From Oscillospiraceae bacterium (lineage in GTDB: Bacteria; Bacillota; Clostridia; Oscillospirales; Oscillospiraceae): a stretch of 61,525 bases of DNA. Numbering within the stretch: position 1 is the stretch's first letter; every line of letters starts with the position of its first letter. The notes beneath the pieces were generated by a model, which made no database searches, was not told the origin of the DNA, and worked only from the letters and a program-made list of their open reading frames with translations. Below are positions 8,644 to 19,002 of the stretch, in pieces. The DNA lies in NCBI GenBank assembly GCA_022794215.1, contig JAAWEH010000002.1:1-61525 (forward strand), read 5' to 3'. A program made the translations under genes and the position numbers.

Positions 8644-9189
8644 ATGGTTTGCATTTTGCTCGGCAACGGCTTTGAAGAGGCCGAGGCCATCGTCCCCGCC
8701 GACCTGCTCCGTCGGGCCGGAGTCCAGGTATCCCTCACCTCCCTGGAGGGGGAGATCGTCACCAGCTCTCACGGTATCGGCGTAAAGGCAGACGTTACCC
8801 TCTCTCAGATCGACCCTGCCGCCGTGGAGCTGGTTTTCCTGCCCGGCGGTCTGGGCGGCGTACAGGCCATGGGCGAGGATCCTCGTGTGGCCCAGCTGAT
8901 CCACCAGGTTCAGGCCCGGGGAGGATATGTGGCCGCCATCTGTGCCGCGCCTACCCTGCTGGCTTCCTTGGGGCTTTTGGAGGGGAAGCGTGCTGTGTGC
9001 TATCCCGGTATGGAGAATGAGATGGCCGGCGCCAAGTGCCGGCCCAGCGTTCCCTTTGTGGTGGATGGAACCATTATAACCGGCGAGGCCGCCGGTTCCG
9101 CCTTTTCCTTTGGTCTTAAATTGGTGGAACTTTTGAAAGGTTCTGAAGCTGCCCAGAAGGTGAAAGATGCCGTCCACTATCACGGCTGA
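8644..9189 (+). CDS. DJ-1/PfpI family protein
   Basis: Class I glutamine-amidotransferase-like fold of the DJ-1 subgroup (181 residues), linked in other organisms to glyoxal detoxification or protein/DNA deglycation. The conserved nucleophile is Cys100 in AAICAAPT, and the partner acid is in GFEEAEA (near residue 12). It has a strong AAGGAGG site and follows the nucleotide kinase by 12 bases. The 3' end overlaps the next gene by 23 bases. Confidence 0.9.
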   Translation: MVCILLGNGFEEAEAIVPADLLRRAGVQVSLTSLEGEIVTSSHGIGVKADVTLSQIDPAAVELVFLPGGLGGVQAMGEDPRVAQLIHQVQARGGYVAAICAAPTLLASLGLLEGKRAVCYPGMENEMAGAKCRPSVPFVVDGTIITGEAAGSAFSFGLKLVELLKGSEAAQKVKDAVHYHG

Positions 9190-9976
9190 GAAATCAGCTT
9201 GGCGAAAATCCGTAAGGGAGTTTCCCTTGTCGGATGATGAGCGAAGCAGAAGCGATGCTCTCCTGATTGCACAATTTCTCCGTCTCCCGCAGCTCAAATC
9301 CTGCGATTCTATCCTGCTCTATTATGGGATTGCCCCCGAACCGGATACCAAGCAGTTGCTTGAACCTTTGCAGGCTATGGGAAAACAGGTTTTTCTTCCT
9401 GTCTGTCTCCCGAATCGGCAGATGGAGGCCCGCCAGTATTGCGGTTCTACCCGCCTCTCCCCCGGCTCCTTTCACATTCCGGAGCCATGCGAGGGTTGCC
9501 CGTCCGTAAAGCCAAACGACTTGTCATTGATTCTTGTTCCTGCCCTGTGCTGTGACAGCCACGGATACCGGCTGGGGCACGGCGGCGGCTACTATGACCG
9601 TTATTTGTCCAGTTATTCCGGCCTGAGTGTCGCTCTATGCCGTGATGCACTTCTGACCCCTTCTCTTCCGGTAGAACCCCATGACAAACCGGTGGATTTG
9701 ATCCTCACAGAAACGCGGTGCTTGTCCTTTTTTCCTGAGAAAAGAAGCGGGGCAGCGCCCCGCTTCTCATGTAGGCGTTCTGTCTCAGCAGCAGCCGTCG
9801 TTACAGCCACAGCCGCATCCACAGCCATTGTTGCAGCCACAGCCACAGTTGTTGCCGCCCCAGCCGCCGCCACAGCAGCAGATCAGGACGATGATGATCA
9901 GGATGATCCAGCAGCAACCGCCGCCCCAACTATTGTTCCCACAGCACATAAAAACTTCACCTCGTTCATTATTTAG
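9167..9976 (+). CDS. 5-formyltetrahydrofolate cyclo-ligase with unusual C-terminal extension
   Basis: Converts 5-formyl-THF to 5,10-methenyl-THF with ATP. Residues 8-190 match the family: N-terminal helix with Lys and Arg, YYGIAPEPD (52-60), and the loop GHGGGYYDRYL (137-147), closing with VDLILTET (176-183). Homologues are about 185 residues, but this frame runs to 269. Residues 191-269 are Ala/Thr/Val-rich, with no family similarity, and lie opposite a terminator and a minus-strand peptide gene. The start overlaps the DJ-1 gene and has an AAGGTG site. A one-base insertion in the T run near 9728-9733 would end the protein at about 189 residues, so a sequencing or natural slip is a real alternative. 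Confidence 0.85.
   Translation: MPSTITAEKSAWRKSVREFPLSDDERSRSDALLIAQFLRLPQLKSCDSILLYYGIAPEPDTKQLLEPLQAMGKQVFLPVCLPNRQMEARQYCGSTRLSPGSFHIPEPCEGCPSVKPNDLSLILVPALCCDSHGYRLGHGGGYYDRYLSSYSGLSVALCRDALLTPSLPVEPHDKPVDLILTETRCLSFFPEKRSGAAPRFSCRRSVSAAAVVTATAASTAIVAATATVVAAPAAATAADQDDDDQDDPAATAAPTIVPTAHKNFTSFII
9739..9768 (-). terminator. Terminator of the antisense Cys-rich peptide gene
   Basis: Stem of 11 bases (9743-9753 with 9757-9767), loop AGC, followed on the minus strand by TTTCTC. It lies inside the extended reading frame of the folate cyclo-ligase. Confidence 0.65.
9785..9949 (-). CDS. Cys/Gly-rich small membrane peptide (54 aa)
   Basis: No family is recognised with certainty. The peptide begins MCCGNNSWGGG, has a hydrophobic core at residues 14-23 bordered by Cys pairs or triplets, and ends in repeated GC units. 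Of 54 residues, 16 are Cys and 16 are Gly, with no Lys, Arg or His. The ATG has a GAGGTG site with proper spacing, and a hairpin terminator follows the stop. It resembles, only in style, the small Gly-rich YjcZ-type proteins of spore-formers. Metal binding, disulfide cross-linking or coat association are guesses. It is encoded opposite the folate cyclo-ligase tail. Confidence 0.65.
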   Translation of the reverse strand: MCCGNNSWGGGCCWIILIIIVLICCCGGGWGGNNCGCGCNNGCGCGCGCNDGCC

Positions 9977-10078
9977 CGGTTCGGAAAACCATCTCCGTTC
10001 CGCCATCCGCAATATCCTATGTCTGCGCCTCTTTTTTGGTTCCACTGGACAGGCGCCAAAATGTTAGGAGTGGTCCCT

Positions 10079-11281
10079 ATGCCGCAAGAATCCAATCAGC
10101 ACCGTTCCAGCGCCTACCCCCGCCCCAACGGGAGCGCCGCCGCACCGCGCCGCCGCCGGCGGAGAAAACGGATGAATCCCCTGCTCTATATGCTCTTGGT
10201 GGTGGCCTCCTCCGCCGTGCTTGCCGGCATCGGCTGGACCTGGGCGGGGGATCTGCTCGCCCTTAACAAAGCACCCCATTCTGCTGTAATATCGTTGCCG
10301 GAAAGTACCTTTTCTCAACGGAATGTGCTTGTTGAGGAGAACGGAGCCACTGAAACTCAGACCATAAATATTGCCGACCTCAACTATGTCACTGATCTTT
10401 TAAAGGAAAACCAGCTTATTGAGAATAAGCTGCTGTTCAAGTTTTTCTGTTTCCTTACGGGAGTAGAAAAAAAGGGCAAAATTGCCCCTGGCACCTATGA
10501 GCTGAATACTGACATGGACTATAATGCCCTTATCAACGCCATGTCCTCCCGCTCCGGAAGCCGAAAAACCGTGAGCGTCACGATTCCCGAGGGCTACACG
10601 CTGGATCAGATCTTCTCTCTGCTGGAAGAGCAGGGCGTATCCACCGTGACCATTCTTCAGCGGGTTGCCGCCAGCCACGATTTCAAATATTCCTTCCTGC
10701 AGGGCGTCCTCCCCTTGGGGGATTATCATCGTCTGGAAGGCTATCTTTTCCCCGACACCTACGAATTTTATATGGGCGGCGGCGACGATGCCGCAGTCCA
10801 GGTGCTCAACAAAATGATCCTTCGCTTTGACCAGCAGTTCCCCGACTCCCTTCGCCAGCAGGCTGCCGACATGGGCTATACTGTCCATCAGCTGGTCACC
10901 ATAGCCTCCCTGATCGAAAAGGAGACTGACGGCACAGACCAAAGAAACATCGCCTCTGTCATCTATAACCGGCTGGAGCATCCTACCGATGAGACGGTGG
11001 GCTTCCTGAACATTGACGCCGCCATCGCCTATATCACCGGGCGCGCTGTCACCCAGGCAGACTATCAGGGCGTGGACAGCCCCTATAACACCTATCTCAA
11101 CAAGGGTTTGCCTCCCGGCCCCATTGCCAGCCCCGGCATGGTGGCCATCAACTCCGCCCTGAATCCCACTTCCACCAACTATTACTATTACGCTGTCGGT
11201 ACCGATGGGCTCCATCATTACTTCCGCACCAACTCCGAGTTCCAGTCTTATCTGGCCTCTTTGGGGAACAGCAATGGCTAA
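10079..11281 (+). CDS. mltG: Endolytic murein transglycosylase MltG
   Basis: Cleaves nascent glycan strands in the wall and sets glycan length. The 400 residues have a basic cytoplasmic N-terminus (poly-Arg 24-31), one membrane segment (about 33-55), a LysM-like domain, then the YceG domain with EGYLFPDTYEF (220-230) and catalytic Glu280 in IASLIEKET. The start MPQESNQ is taken for its AGGAG site 8 bases upstream; the frame opens 20 codons earlier without one. It overlaps the next gene by 8 bases; the MltG/U32 pairing matches yrrL-yrrN/O of Bacillus. Confidence 0.94.
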   Translation: MPQESNQHRSSAYPRPNGSAAAPRRRRRRKRMNPLLYMLLVVASSAVLAGIGWTWAGDLLALNKAPHSAVISLPESTFSQRNVLVEENGATETQTINIADLNYVTDLLKENQLIENKLLFKFFCFLTGVEKKGKIAPGTYELNTDMDYNALINAMSSRSGSRKTVSVTIPEGYTLDQIFSLLEEQGVSTVTILQRVAASHDFKYSFLQGVLPLGDYHRLEGYLFPDTYEFYMGGGDDAAVQVLNKMILRFDQQFPDSLRQQAADMGYTVHQLVTIASLIEKETDGTDQRNIASVIYNRLEHPTDETVGFLNIDAAIAYITGRAVTQADYQGVDSPYNTYLNKGLPPGPIASPGMVAINSALNPTSTNYYYYAVGTDGLHHYFRTNSEFQSYLASLGNSNG

Positions 11282-12485
11282 GCGGATAGAGCTTCTCTCC
11301 CCCGCCGGAGATATGGAACGGCTTCAAATGGCGGTGGCCTATGGCGCTGATGCGGTCTATCTTGCCGGACAAATGTATGGCATGCGCTCTTTTGCGGGCA
11401 ATTTCTCCCATGACGAGCTGGCCCAGGCGGTAACGTTTTGCCACAGCCACGGGGTCAGGGTTCATGTGACCTGCAACACCATGCCCCGAAACCATGAGCT
11501 TGACGCTCTTCCCCAATACCTGGCTTATCTTCAGGAATTGGGGATAGACGCCCTTATTATCGGAGATATCGGCGTGTTGTCCCTGGCAAAAAAATATGCC
11601 CCGCAGATACCTGTACATGCCTCTACTCAAGCCAGCATCACCAATTATCAGACCGCTTTGGTCTGGCATGAGCTGGGGGCCAGCCGGGTCATCTTGGCCC
11701 GGGAGCTCACCCTGGAGGAGATCCGCGGTATCCGCGCCAAAACCCCTCCCTCCCTTGAGTTGGAGGCTTTTGTCCACGGCGCCATGTGTGTCAGCTATTC
11801 CGGTCGGTGTGTCATGTCCAACTATATGACCGGCCGGGATGCCAGTCGGGGCGCCTGCGCCCAGCCTTGCCGCTATAAATATGCTCTTATGGAGGAAAAG
11901 CGGCCCGGGGAATTTTTTCCCGTAGAGGAAGACGAACGTGGCACCTATATTTTTAACTCCAAAGATATGTGCATGATCGACCACATTCCCGAACTGCTGG
12001 AGGCCGGCCTGGACAGTTTGAAAATCGAGGGCCGGGCGAAATCCGCTTACTATGCCGCCATCGTTACCGGGGCATACCGCCACGCAGTGGATGCCGCCCT
12101 GTCCGGGGAAACGCCGGAACCGGTCTGGCGCTCTGAGCTGGATAAGGTGAGCCACCGCCCGTACTCTGAGGGATTCTACTACGGAAAGCCCGAGCAGTAT
12201 GTGGGCGACGCCCGTTACATTCGGGACTGGCAGGTGAGCGCCATCGTCACCTCCTGCACCCCCGAGGGCCTGGCGACCTGCTCTCTCCGCAACAAGTTCC
12301 GCAGTGGTGAAACGTTGGAGCTGGTGGGGCCGGGCATCCGCCCTGTCTCTTTTGTGGTCGAGGATCTTGCTGATGGCAGCGGTTTTCCCATCGAGGAGGC
12401 CAGAACGCCCCAAACACCCCTCCGCCTTACCCTCCCCTGTCAAGCCCCTCCCCTTTCCATCCTTAGAAAGCAGGTGGAAAAATGA
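11274..12485 (+). CDS. U32 family protein, TrhP/YrrO-like (tRNA U34 hydroxylation)
   Basis: Annotated in families as peptidase U32; E. coli TrhP and B. subtilis YrrO act in prephenate-dependent 5-hydroxyuridine formation at tRNA position 34. The 403 residues hold the U32 signature with Cys172, Cys179, Cys195 and Cys199 (FVHGAMCVSYSGRC ... CAQPCR), which can ligate an iron-sulfur cluster. The start lies inside mltG (8-base overlap). Position next to mltG supports YrrO orthology. A true peptidase role is unlikely but not excluded. Confidence 0.88.
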   Translation: MAKRIELLSPAGDMERLQMAVAYGADAVYLAGQMYGMRSFAGNFSHDELAQAVTFCHSHGVRVHVTCNTMPRNHELDALPQYLAYLQELGIDALIIGDIGVLSLAKKYAPQIPVHASTQASITNYQTALVWHELGASRVILARELTLEEIRGIRAKTPPSLELEAFVHGAMCVSYSGRCVMSNYMTGRDASRGACAQPCRYKYALMEEKRPGEFFPVEEDERGTYIFNSKDMCMIDHIPELLEAGLDSLKIEGRAKSAYYAAIVTGAYRHAVDAALSGETPEPVWRSELDKVSHRPYSEGFYYGKPEQYVGDARYIRDWQVSAIVTSCTPEGLATCSLRNKFRSGETLELVGPGIRPVSFVVEDLADGSGFPIEEARTPQTPLRLTLPCQAPPLSILRKQVEK

Positions 12486-13594
12486 CCGTACGCCGATATG
12501 ATTACGATGTACTTCGGGTCTGCTCTATGCTTGGCGTTATATATCTGCACACGGCGGCCGGGGCCTTGCGGAGTTTAAACTACCCGATTCTCTGGAATTT
12601 TTCCAATTTTTTTGCCTGCCTGTCCACTCCGGCAGTGCCTCTATTCTTTATGATGTCAGGGGCTTTGCTGCTGAAGGAGGACAAGACCGCCGATCTCAGC
12701 CAGCTCTTTCGCAAGCGCATCCCAAAAGTGCTGGTTCCTCTGCTCACTTTCTCCGCGGTAACCCTTTCGTATAGTGTGATCCGCGGAAACTCCGCCGGGG
12801 CTCTTAACAGTTTTTCTCGGCTCCTGAACACCCCGGTCTCTGTCCCCTATTGGTTCCTTTACGCCCTTATCCCCATGTATCTTATCTCCCCCATGCTGAA
12901 AAAGATGGTGGACGGGCTTGACGGCGATCACTGGAACTACATGATGGCCCTTTGGGTTCTGCTCACTTTGGGGCTGTATACCGTCCGCTCCTTTGTCCCG
13001 GCTGAATATGAGCTGGTATTTACAGAGCATTGGACTTTGAATCTCAACATGATCGGCGGCTACCTGGGCTATTTTCTTCTGGGCGCCTATCTGGAGCGAT
13101 GGGAGAAATTACCTTCCCGAAAGATACTGCTCTCTGTCATTGCTGTCATGCTGGCTTTGAGCGTCTTGGGCACTCGCTGGGACACCTATACCCTCATGTA
13201 CTACTCAGATCGGTTCACCAACTACTTGACCCTTTTCACCATGATCCTCTCCGCCGCCATTTTTCTTTTGGCTAAGTCCTGTCTGCGCGGAAGGCAAAAG
13301 CAGGGCAAGCTTCTTCCTCTGCTGGCAGGGGTCTCTTTCCCGGTGTACCTTATCCACCCCCTTGCCATCGGAGCCGGAGAAAAGCTATGGACATTGGCCT
13401 TTGGAACCTTGGGTCCCGGAACCGTCCCCCAGCAAATCGCTTTTTATCTGGCTGTGACCCTCTTTTGTATCCTTTCGGCGGTGATTCTTTGTTCTATTCC
13501 GGGTATTTGTTACCTCTTCACCGGTCAAAGCTATGCTGCCGCCAGCAAAAGCTGTAATCTGGCCTCCCTTTTCAACTCTCATCAGGGGCGATAA
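12482..13594 (+). CDS. Acyltransferase 3 family membrane protein
   Basis: Integral membrane acyltransferase (OafA/YiaH type), 370 residues with about ten hydrophobic helices. It opens with RYDYDVLRVCSMLGVIYLHT; the Arg and His in this first helix are the conserved catalytic features of the family. Such proteins O-acetylate or succinylate wall or surface glycans, but the substrate is unknown. ATGA overlap with the U32 gene and an AGGTGG site indicate coupled translation. Last gene of the run before the alanine T-box. Confidence 0.85.
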   Translation: MTVRRYDYDVLRVCSMLGVIYLHTAAGALRSLNYPILWNFSNFFACLSTPAVPLFFMMSGALLLKEDKTADLSQLFRKRIPKVLVPLLTFSAVTLSYSVIRGNSAGALNSFSRLLNTPVSVPYWFLYALIPMYLISPMLKKMVDGLDGDHWNYMMALWVLLTLGLYTVRSFVPAEYELVFTEHWTLNLNMIGGYLGYFLLGAYLERWEKLPSRKILLSVIAVMLALSVLGTRWDTYTLMYYSDRFTNYLTLFTMILSAAIFLLAKSCLRGRQKQGKLLPLLAGVSFPVYLIHPLAIGAGEKLWTLAFGTLGPGTVPQQIAFYLAVTLFCILSAVILCSIPGICYLFTGQSYAAASKSCNLASLFNSHQGR

Positions 13595-13597
13595 GCC

Positions 13598-13625
13598 TTG
13601 ACAAGCCCCAAAAATATGTTAAAAT
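13598..13625 (+). promoter_or_regulatory. Promoter for the alanine T-box operon
   Basis: TTGACA (perfect) and TAAAAT with a 16-base spacer, starting 3 bases after the acyltransferase stop codon. Confidence 0.75.
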
Positions 13626-13858
13626 AACCTTTGCGAAACCGCAATGACGAAGCCAAGTCTGTCACGCCGCGCCAAAGCGAGAGGGGATAGTGCAAGCCCT
13701 TACGCGAGCGAACAGACACGCCACTTCCGAGCCGCCCAGGAAACTGGGACGCCCCATCCCCGTTATCGGATGCAATGAGACGCCTTCCCTCGGGAGGGAT
13801 AATCAGGGTGGTACCGTGGAAAATTTCCGCCCCTGACAAATTGTCAGGGGCGGTTTTT
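13626..13858 (+). promoter_or_regulatory. T-box leader, alanine type (specifier GCC)
   Basis: tRNA-sensing leader. The Stem I block GAGAGGGGATAG...GTGCAAGCCC is near 13680-13700. Candidate specifier GCC is at 13720-13722, followed by ACTTCCGAGC, a block shared with the other T-boxes here. A CCCAGGAAACTGGG stem follows, then the T-box core AGGGTGGTACCGTGG at 13805-13819, and an intrinsic terminator with 13-base arms (13827-13839, 13841-13853) and five T. Uncharged tRNA-Ala should favour the antiterminator. It controls the lipoprotein and alaS. Confidence 0.93.
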
Positions 13859-13877
13859 AGTTAGAAAGGAGTCAACC

Positions 13878-14318
13878 ATGAAAAAAAACCGCATCTTGAT
13901 CCCCGCTTTTTTACTGTTTTTCCTCCTCACCGGCTGCAGTAACCTGGGCTTCCGAATCAACCCCACCCCCATCCCCGAGGGTATGGATGAAACCGCTACC
14001 GTTCAAGCCGCCTGTGACATCGTCACACTGCTCTCCAACGAGGATTACCAGGCCGTGGTGGATAAATTCCGCGATGATCTGGTGGAGGAGTACAATGTCT
14101 CTACGGAGACTATCCGCGACATGATGGACGCCATCTCCAAGGCCGGTTCCTTTGTGGAGGTTGAAAGCACCGTGGCGGTGGGCGCTTCCAACAAAGATTC
14201 CGGCGAGGAGTATGCCGCCGTGGGGGTATATGCAAAACACGAAAGTAAAAAGGTGGCCTACACCATCTCTCTGGACACTGACCTGGCCCTGATCGGACTG
14301 CAAATGAAGCTTCGCTGA
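13878..14318 (+). CDS. Small lipoprotein, DUF3887-like
   Basis: Surface lipoprotein of 146 residues: signal peptide with lipobox LTGC and Cys20, then a compact alpha/beta domain resembling DUF3887 (ACDIVTLLSNEDYQAVVDKF). Function is unknown; relatives are small folded domains with a possible binding role. An AAAGGAG site precedes the ATG. It is the first gene after the alanine T-box and only 41 bases before alaS, so it should be induced by alanine starvation along with alaS, an unusual pairing. Confidence 0.85.
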   Translation: MKKNRILIPAFLLFFLLTGCSNLGFRINPTPIPEGMDETATVQAACDIVTLLSNEDYQAVVDKFRDDLVEEYNVSTETIRDMMDAISKAGSFVEVESTVAVGASNKDSGEEYAAVGVYAKHESKKVAYTISLDTDLALIGLQMKLR

Positions 14319-14359
14319 CTTACACACAACAAACCGAAGAAATATTGGAGGTAATTTCC

Positions 14360-17035
<2,676 letters not shown>

Positions 17036-17039
17036 GCAG

Positions 17040-17200
17040 CTTTAACCGTAGAGAATTGAGGCAAACCCGTGGGAGAATCTGACTATAGTGGAGCTCTTGC
17101 GCCGCTGCGTGGCGCGCAAGCCTCTTCCTACCCAAGAAATATGCTCTGCTTCATGAGCGGCTCTTCCCTGTGATTTCTTTGGTCTGCAAAGACCAGAATG
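17040..17200 (+). other. Structured intergenic segment, possible small RNA
   Basis: No gene is seen between alaS and the DUF4250 gene. The segment holds a hairpin CTTGCGC/GCGCAAG (17096-17102, 17114-17120) with possible outer pairing of GTGGGA to TCCTAC, and a second hairpin TGGTCT/AGACCA (17180-17185, 17190-17195) just before the DUF4250 SD. It could be a 6S-like or leader RNA, but no family motif was confirmed. Confidence 0.2.
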
Positions 17201-17211
17201 GAGATGGGAAT

Positions 17212-17385
17212 ATGTTTCCCCAAGATCCTTTTATCCTCTTTAGCTATGTGAACACCCAGCTTCGGGACAACTTCTCCTCTCTGGAGGCTCTCTGCAGTGA
17301 CGCGGGGGTGCCTGTAACGGAGCTAATGGCAAAACTGGAAAAGGCCGGGTTCCAATATGATCCAAAACTGCGGCAATTTCGATAA
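17212..17385 (+). CDS. DUF4250 domain protein (57 aa)
   Basis: Small conserved Clostridial protein of unknown function. The start MFPQDPFILFSYVNTQLRD and the tail YDPKLRQF fit the DUF4250 pattern (short acidic/hydrophobic start, helix-turn-helix-sized core). The ATG at 17212 follows a GGAGATG site; the open frame begins 14 codons earlier without one. It stands alone between alaS and a strong terminator. Confidence 0.8.
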   Translation: MFPQDPFILFSYVNTQLRDNFSSLEALCSDAGVPVTELMAKLEKAGFQYDPKLRQFR

Positions 17386-17390
17386 ATCCA

Positions 17391-17430
17391 AGCGGCAAGA
17401 GTAACCATACTCTTGCCGCTTTCTATTTTT
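17391..17430 (+). terminator. Terminator after DUF4250 gene
   Basis: Perfect 13-base stem (17391-17403 with 17408-17420), loop ACCA, tail TTCTATTTTT. Confidence 0.88.
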
Positions 17431-17491
17431 CTCCCCTCCGGAATAAAATAAGGATGGTCTTGCAAACCATAAGGCAAAGGAGGAATGGCTA

Positions 17492-18466
17492 ATGTGCACA
17501 GCGGCAACTTATCTTACCAAGGACTTCTATTTTGGACGCACCCTGGATTATGACTTTTCCTATGGCGAAGAACTGGCAGTCACCCCACGAAAGTATCCCT
17601 TCCTCTTTCGCCAGAAGGAATCCCTTTCCACCCACTATGCTATCATCGGCATCGCCCACCTGGAGGATGGCATCCCCCTCTTTTACGATGGTATGAATGA
17701 GAAGGGGCTTTGTATGGCAGGGCTTAATTTTGTCGGCAATGCTGTATACCGGGAGCCTGTTGTGGGCAAAGACAATATTGCCCACTTTGAAATCATCCCC
17801 TGGATCTTATCCCAGTGCGCTACTGTGCGGGAAGCCCGGAAACTGCTGAAGCGCATCAATGTGATTTCTGAAGCCTTTCACAAAGATCTTCCCCCCGCCC
17901 AGCTCCACTGGATGATTGCCGACCGGGAAGAAACCCTCGTGGTGGAATCGGTTCAAGAGGGCGTCATGGTCTATGATAACCCCGTGGGGGTAATGACCAA
18001 CAATCCCCCCTTCCCCCAACAGCTATTCAACTTAAACAATTTTATGTCCCTTTCCCCCAAGGCTCCCAGCAACCGCTTTTCCTGCAAGCTGGATCTGCAG
18101 CCCTACAGTCGGGGTATGGGGGCTCTTGGCCTGCCGGGGGACCTCTCCTCCCAATCCCGGTTCGTTCGGGCGGCCTTTACCCGCCTCAACTCCTACTCCG
18201 GCTCCTCCGAGGACGAGAGCGTCAGTCAGTTTTTTCACATTCTGGGCTCAGTGACCCAGCAGCGGGGCTGCTGTCAACTGGAAAACGGAAGCTACGACGT
18301 CACCTTGTATACCTCCTGCTGCAATGCCACCAAGGGCATCTACTATTACACCTCTTACGGCAACAGCCAGATCTCTGCCGTAGACCTCCACCGCTGCGAC
18401 TTGGACAGCGGCGGACTGCTCCGCTTTCCCCTGACCACAGGTCAGCATATATTTTGGCAGAACTGA
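17492..18466 (+). CDS. bsh: Bile salt hydrolase (choloylglycine hydrolase family)
   Basis: Ntn-hydrolase that cleaves glycine or taurine from conjugated bile acids. The 324 residues begin MCT, exposing catalytic Cys2 after Met removal; other active-site positions are Arg16, Asp19, Asn79 (AGLNF), Asn170 (MTNNP) and Arg226 (SRFVRAAF). DGMNEKGL and the YTSCCNATKGIYYY block closely follow Clostridial BSH rather than penicillin V acylase. Residues 206-208 are S-R-G before the GLPGD loop, a pattern linked in lactobacilli to glycine-conjugate preference (inference). GGAGG site; no signal peptide, so cytoplasmic. It stands alone, pointing to a gut habitat. Confidence 0.92.
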   Translation: MCTAATYLTKDFYFGRTLDYDFSYGEELAVTPRKYPFLFRQKESLSTHYAIIGIAHLEDGIPLFYDGMNEKGLCMAGLNFVGNAVYREPVVGKDNIAHFEIIPWILSQCATVREARKLLKRINVISEAFHKDLPPAQLHWMIADREETLVVESVQEGVMVYDNPVGVMTNNPPFPQQLFNLNNFMSLSPKAPSNRFSCKLDLQPYSRGMGALGLPGDLSSQSRFVRAAFTRLNSYSGSSEDESVSQFFHILGSVTQQRGCCQLENGSYDVTLYTSCCNATKGIYYYTSYGNSQISAVDLHRCDLDSGGLLRFPLTTGQHIFWQN

Positions 18467-18477
18467 CCTCTCCCGTC

Positions 18478-18506
18478 TTGCACTTCCCCCTCTTTTATGA
18501 GAAAAT
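18478..18506 (+). promoter_or_regulatory. Probable promoter for the cupin gene
   Basis: TTGCAC and GAAAAT with a 17-base spacer, about 28 bases before the cupin ATG. Confidence 0.4.
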
Positions 18507-18534
18507 AAAGGAAACTCAAAAGGAGGGTCGGCCC

Positions 18535-18864
18535 ATGAACATCAACTTTGATTCCATCCCGGAAACCATCATCCCCCATATGCGGGACGGGGAAAAAGAG
18601 GTTCGGGCTCATATGTTTGCCGACGGGCTGTGCAAGATCATGAAGGGATATTTGATTCCCGGCGCTTCCATCGGTCTGCACACCCATGAAAGCAGCAGCG
18701 AAATTATTTATATCCTCAATGGCACAGGGAAAATTTTGTATGATGACGGCTGCGAAACACTTGTCTCCGGCTCCTGTCACTATTGTCCCAAAGGCCATGC
18801 CCACAGTCTGATCAATGACAGCAATTCCAACCTGGAATTTTTTGCCGTGGTGCCAGAACAATAA
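18535..18864 (+). CDS. Cupin-domain protein
   Basis: Single small beta-barrel of 109 residues. Cupin motif 1 appears as GLHTHESSSEIIYILNGTG (metal ligands His, His, Glu) and motif 2 as CPKGHAHSLIND. Such proteins bind a metal and a small ligand; the reaction is unknown here. The ATG at 18535 has a strong AGGAGGG site. It has its own promoter and terminator, so it is probably expressed separately from the bile salt hydrolase. Confidence 0.85.
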   Translation: MNINFDSIPETIIPHMRDGEKEVRAHMFADGLCKIMKGYLIPGASIGLHTHESSSEIIYILNGTGKILYDDGCETLVSGSCHYCPKGHAHSLINDSNSNLEFFAVVPEQ

Positions 18865-18868
18865 GCCA

Positions 18869-18899
18869 AGACCTGCCTTCTGCGGGCAGGTCTTTTTTT
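18869..18899 (+). terminator. Terminator after cupin gene
   Basis: Nine-base perfect stem AGACCTGCC/GGCAGGTCT with a 7-base loop and a run of T. Confidence 0.88.
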
Positions 18900-18940
18900 G
18901 TCCTGGTTCCCTTTTTCTCCCTTCTCTTTTATCTTTGCTC

Positions 18941-18969
18941 TTGCCATCTGTCGCTTCCCGGTATAAAAT
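18941..18969 (+). promoter_or_regulatory. Promoter for the HIT gene
   Basis: TTGCCA and TAAAAT with a 17-base spacer, 33 bases before the HIT start codon. Confidence 0.5.
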
Positions 18970-19002
18970 AGAAAATTAGGAAAAAGAAAGGAGCTTACCG
19001 CT

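Noticed and set aside
11148-12443. 431-codon open frame antisense to the U32 gene
   Set aside because: Shadow of the U32 gene, whose Cys motif is intact on the plus strand.
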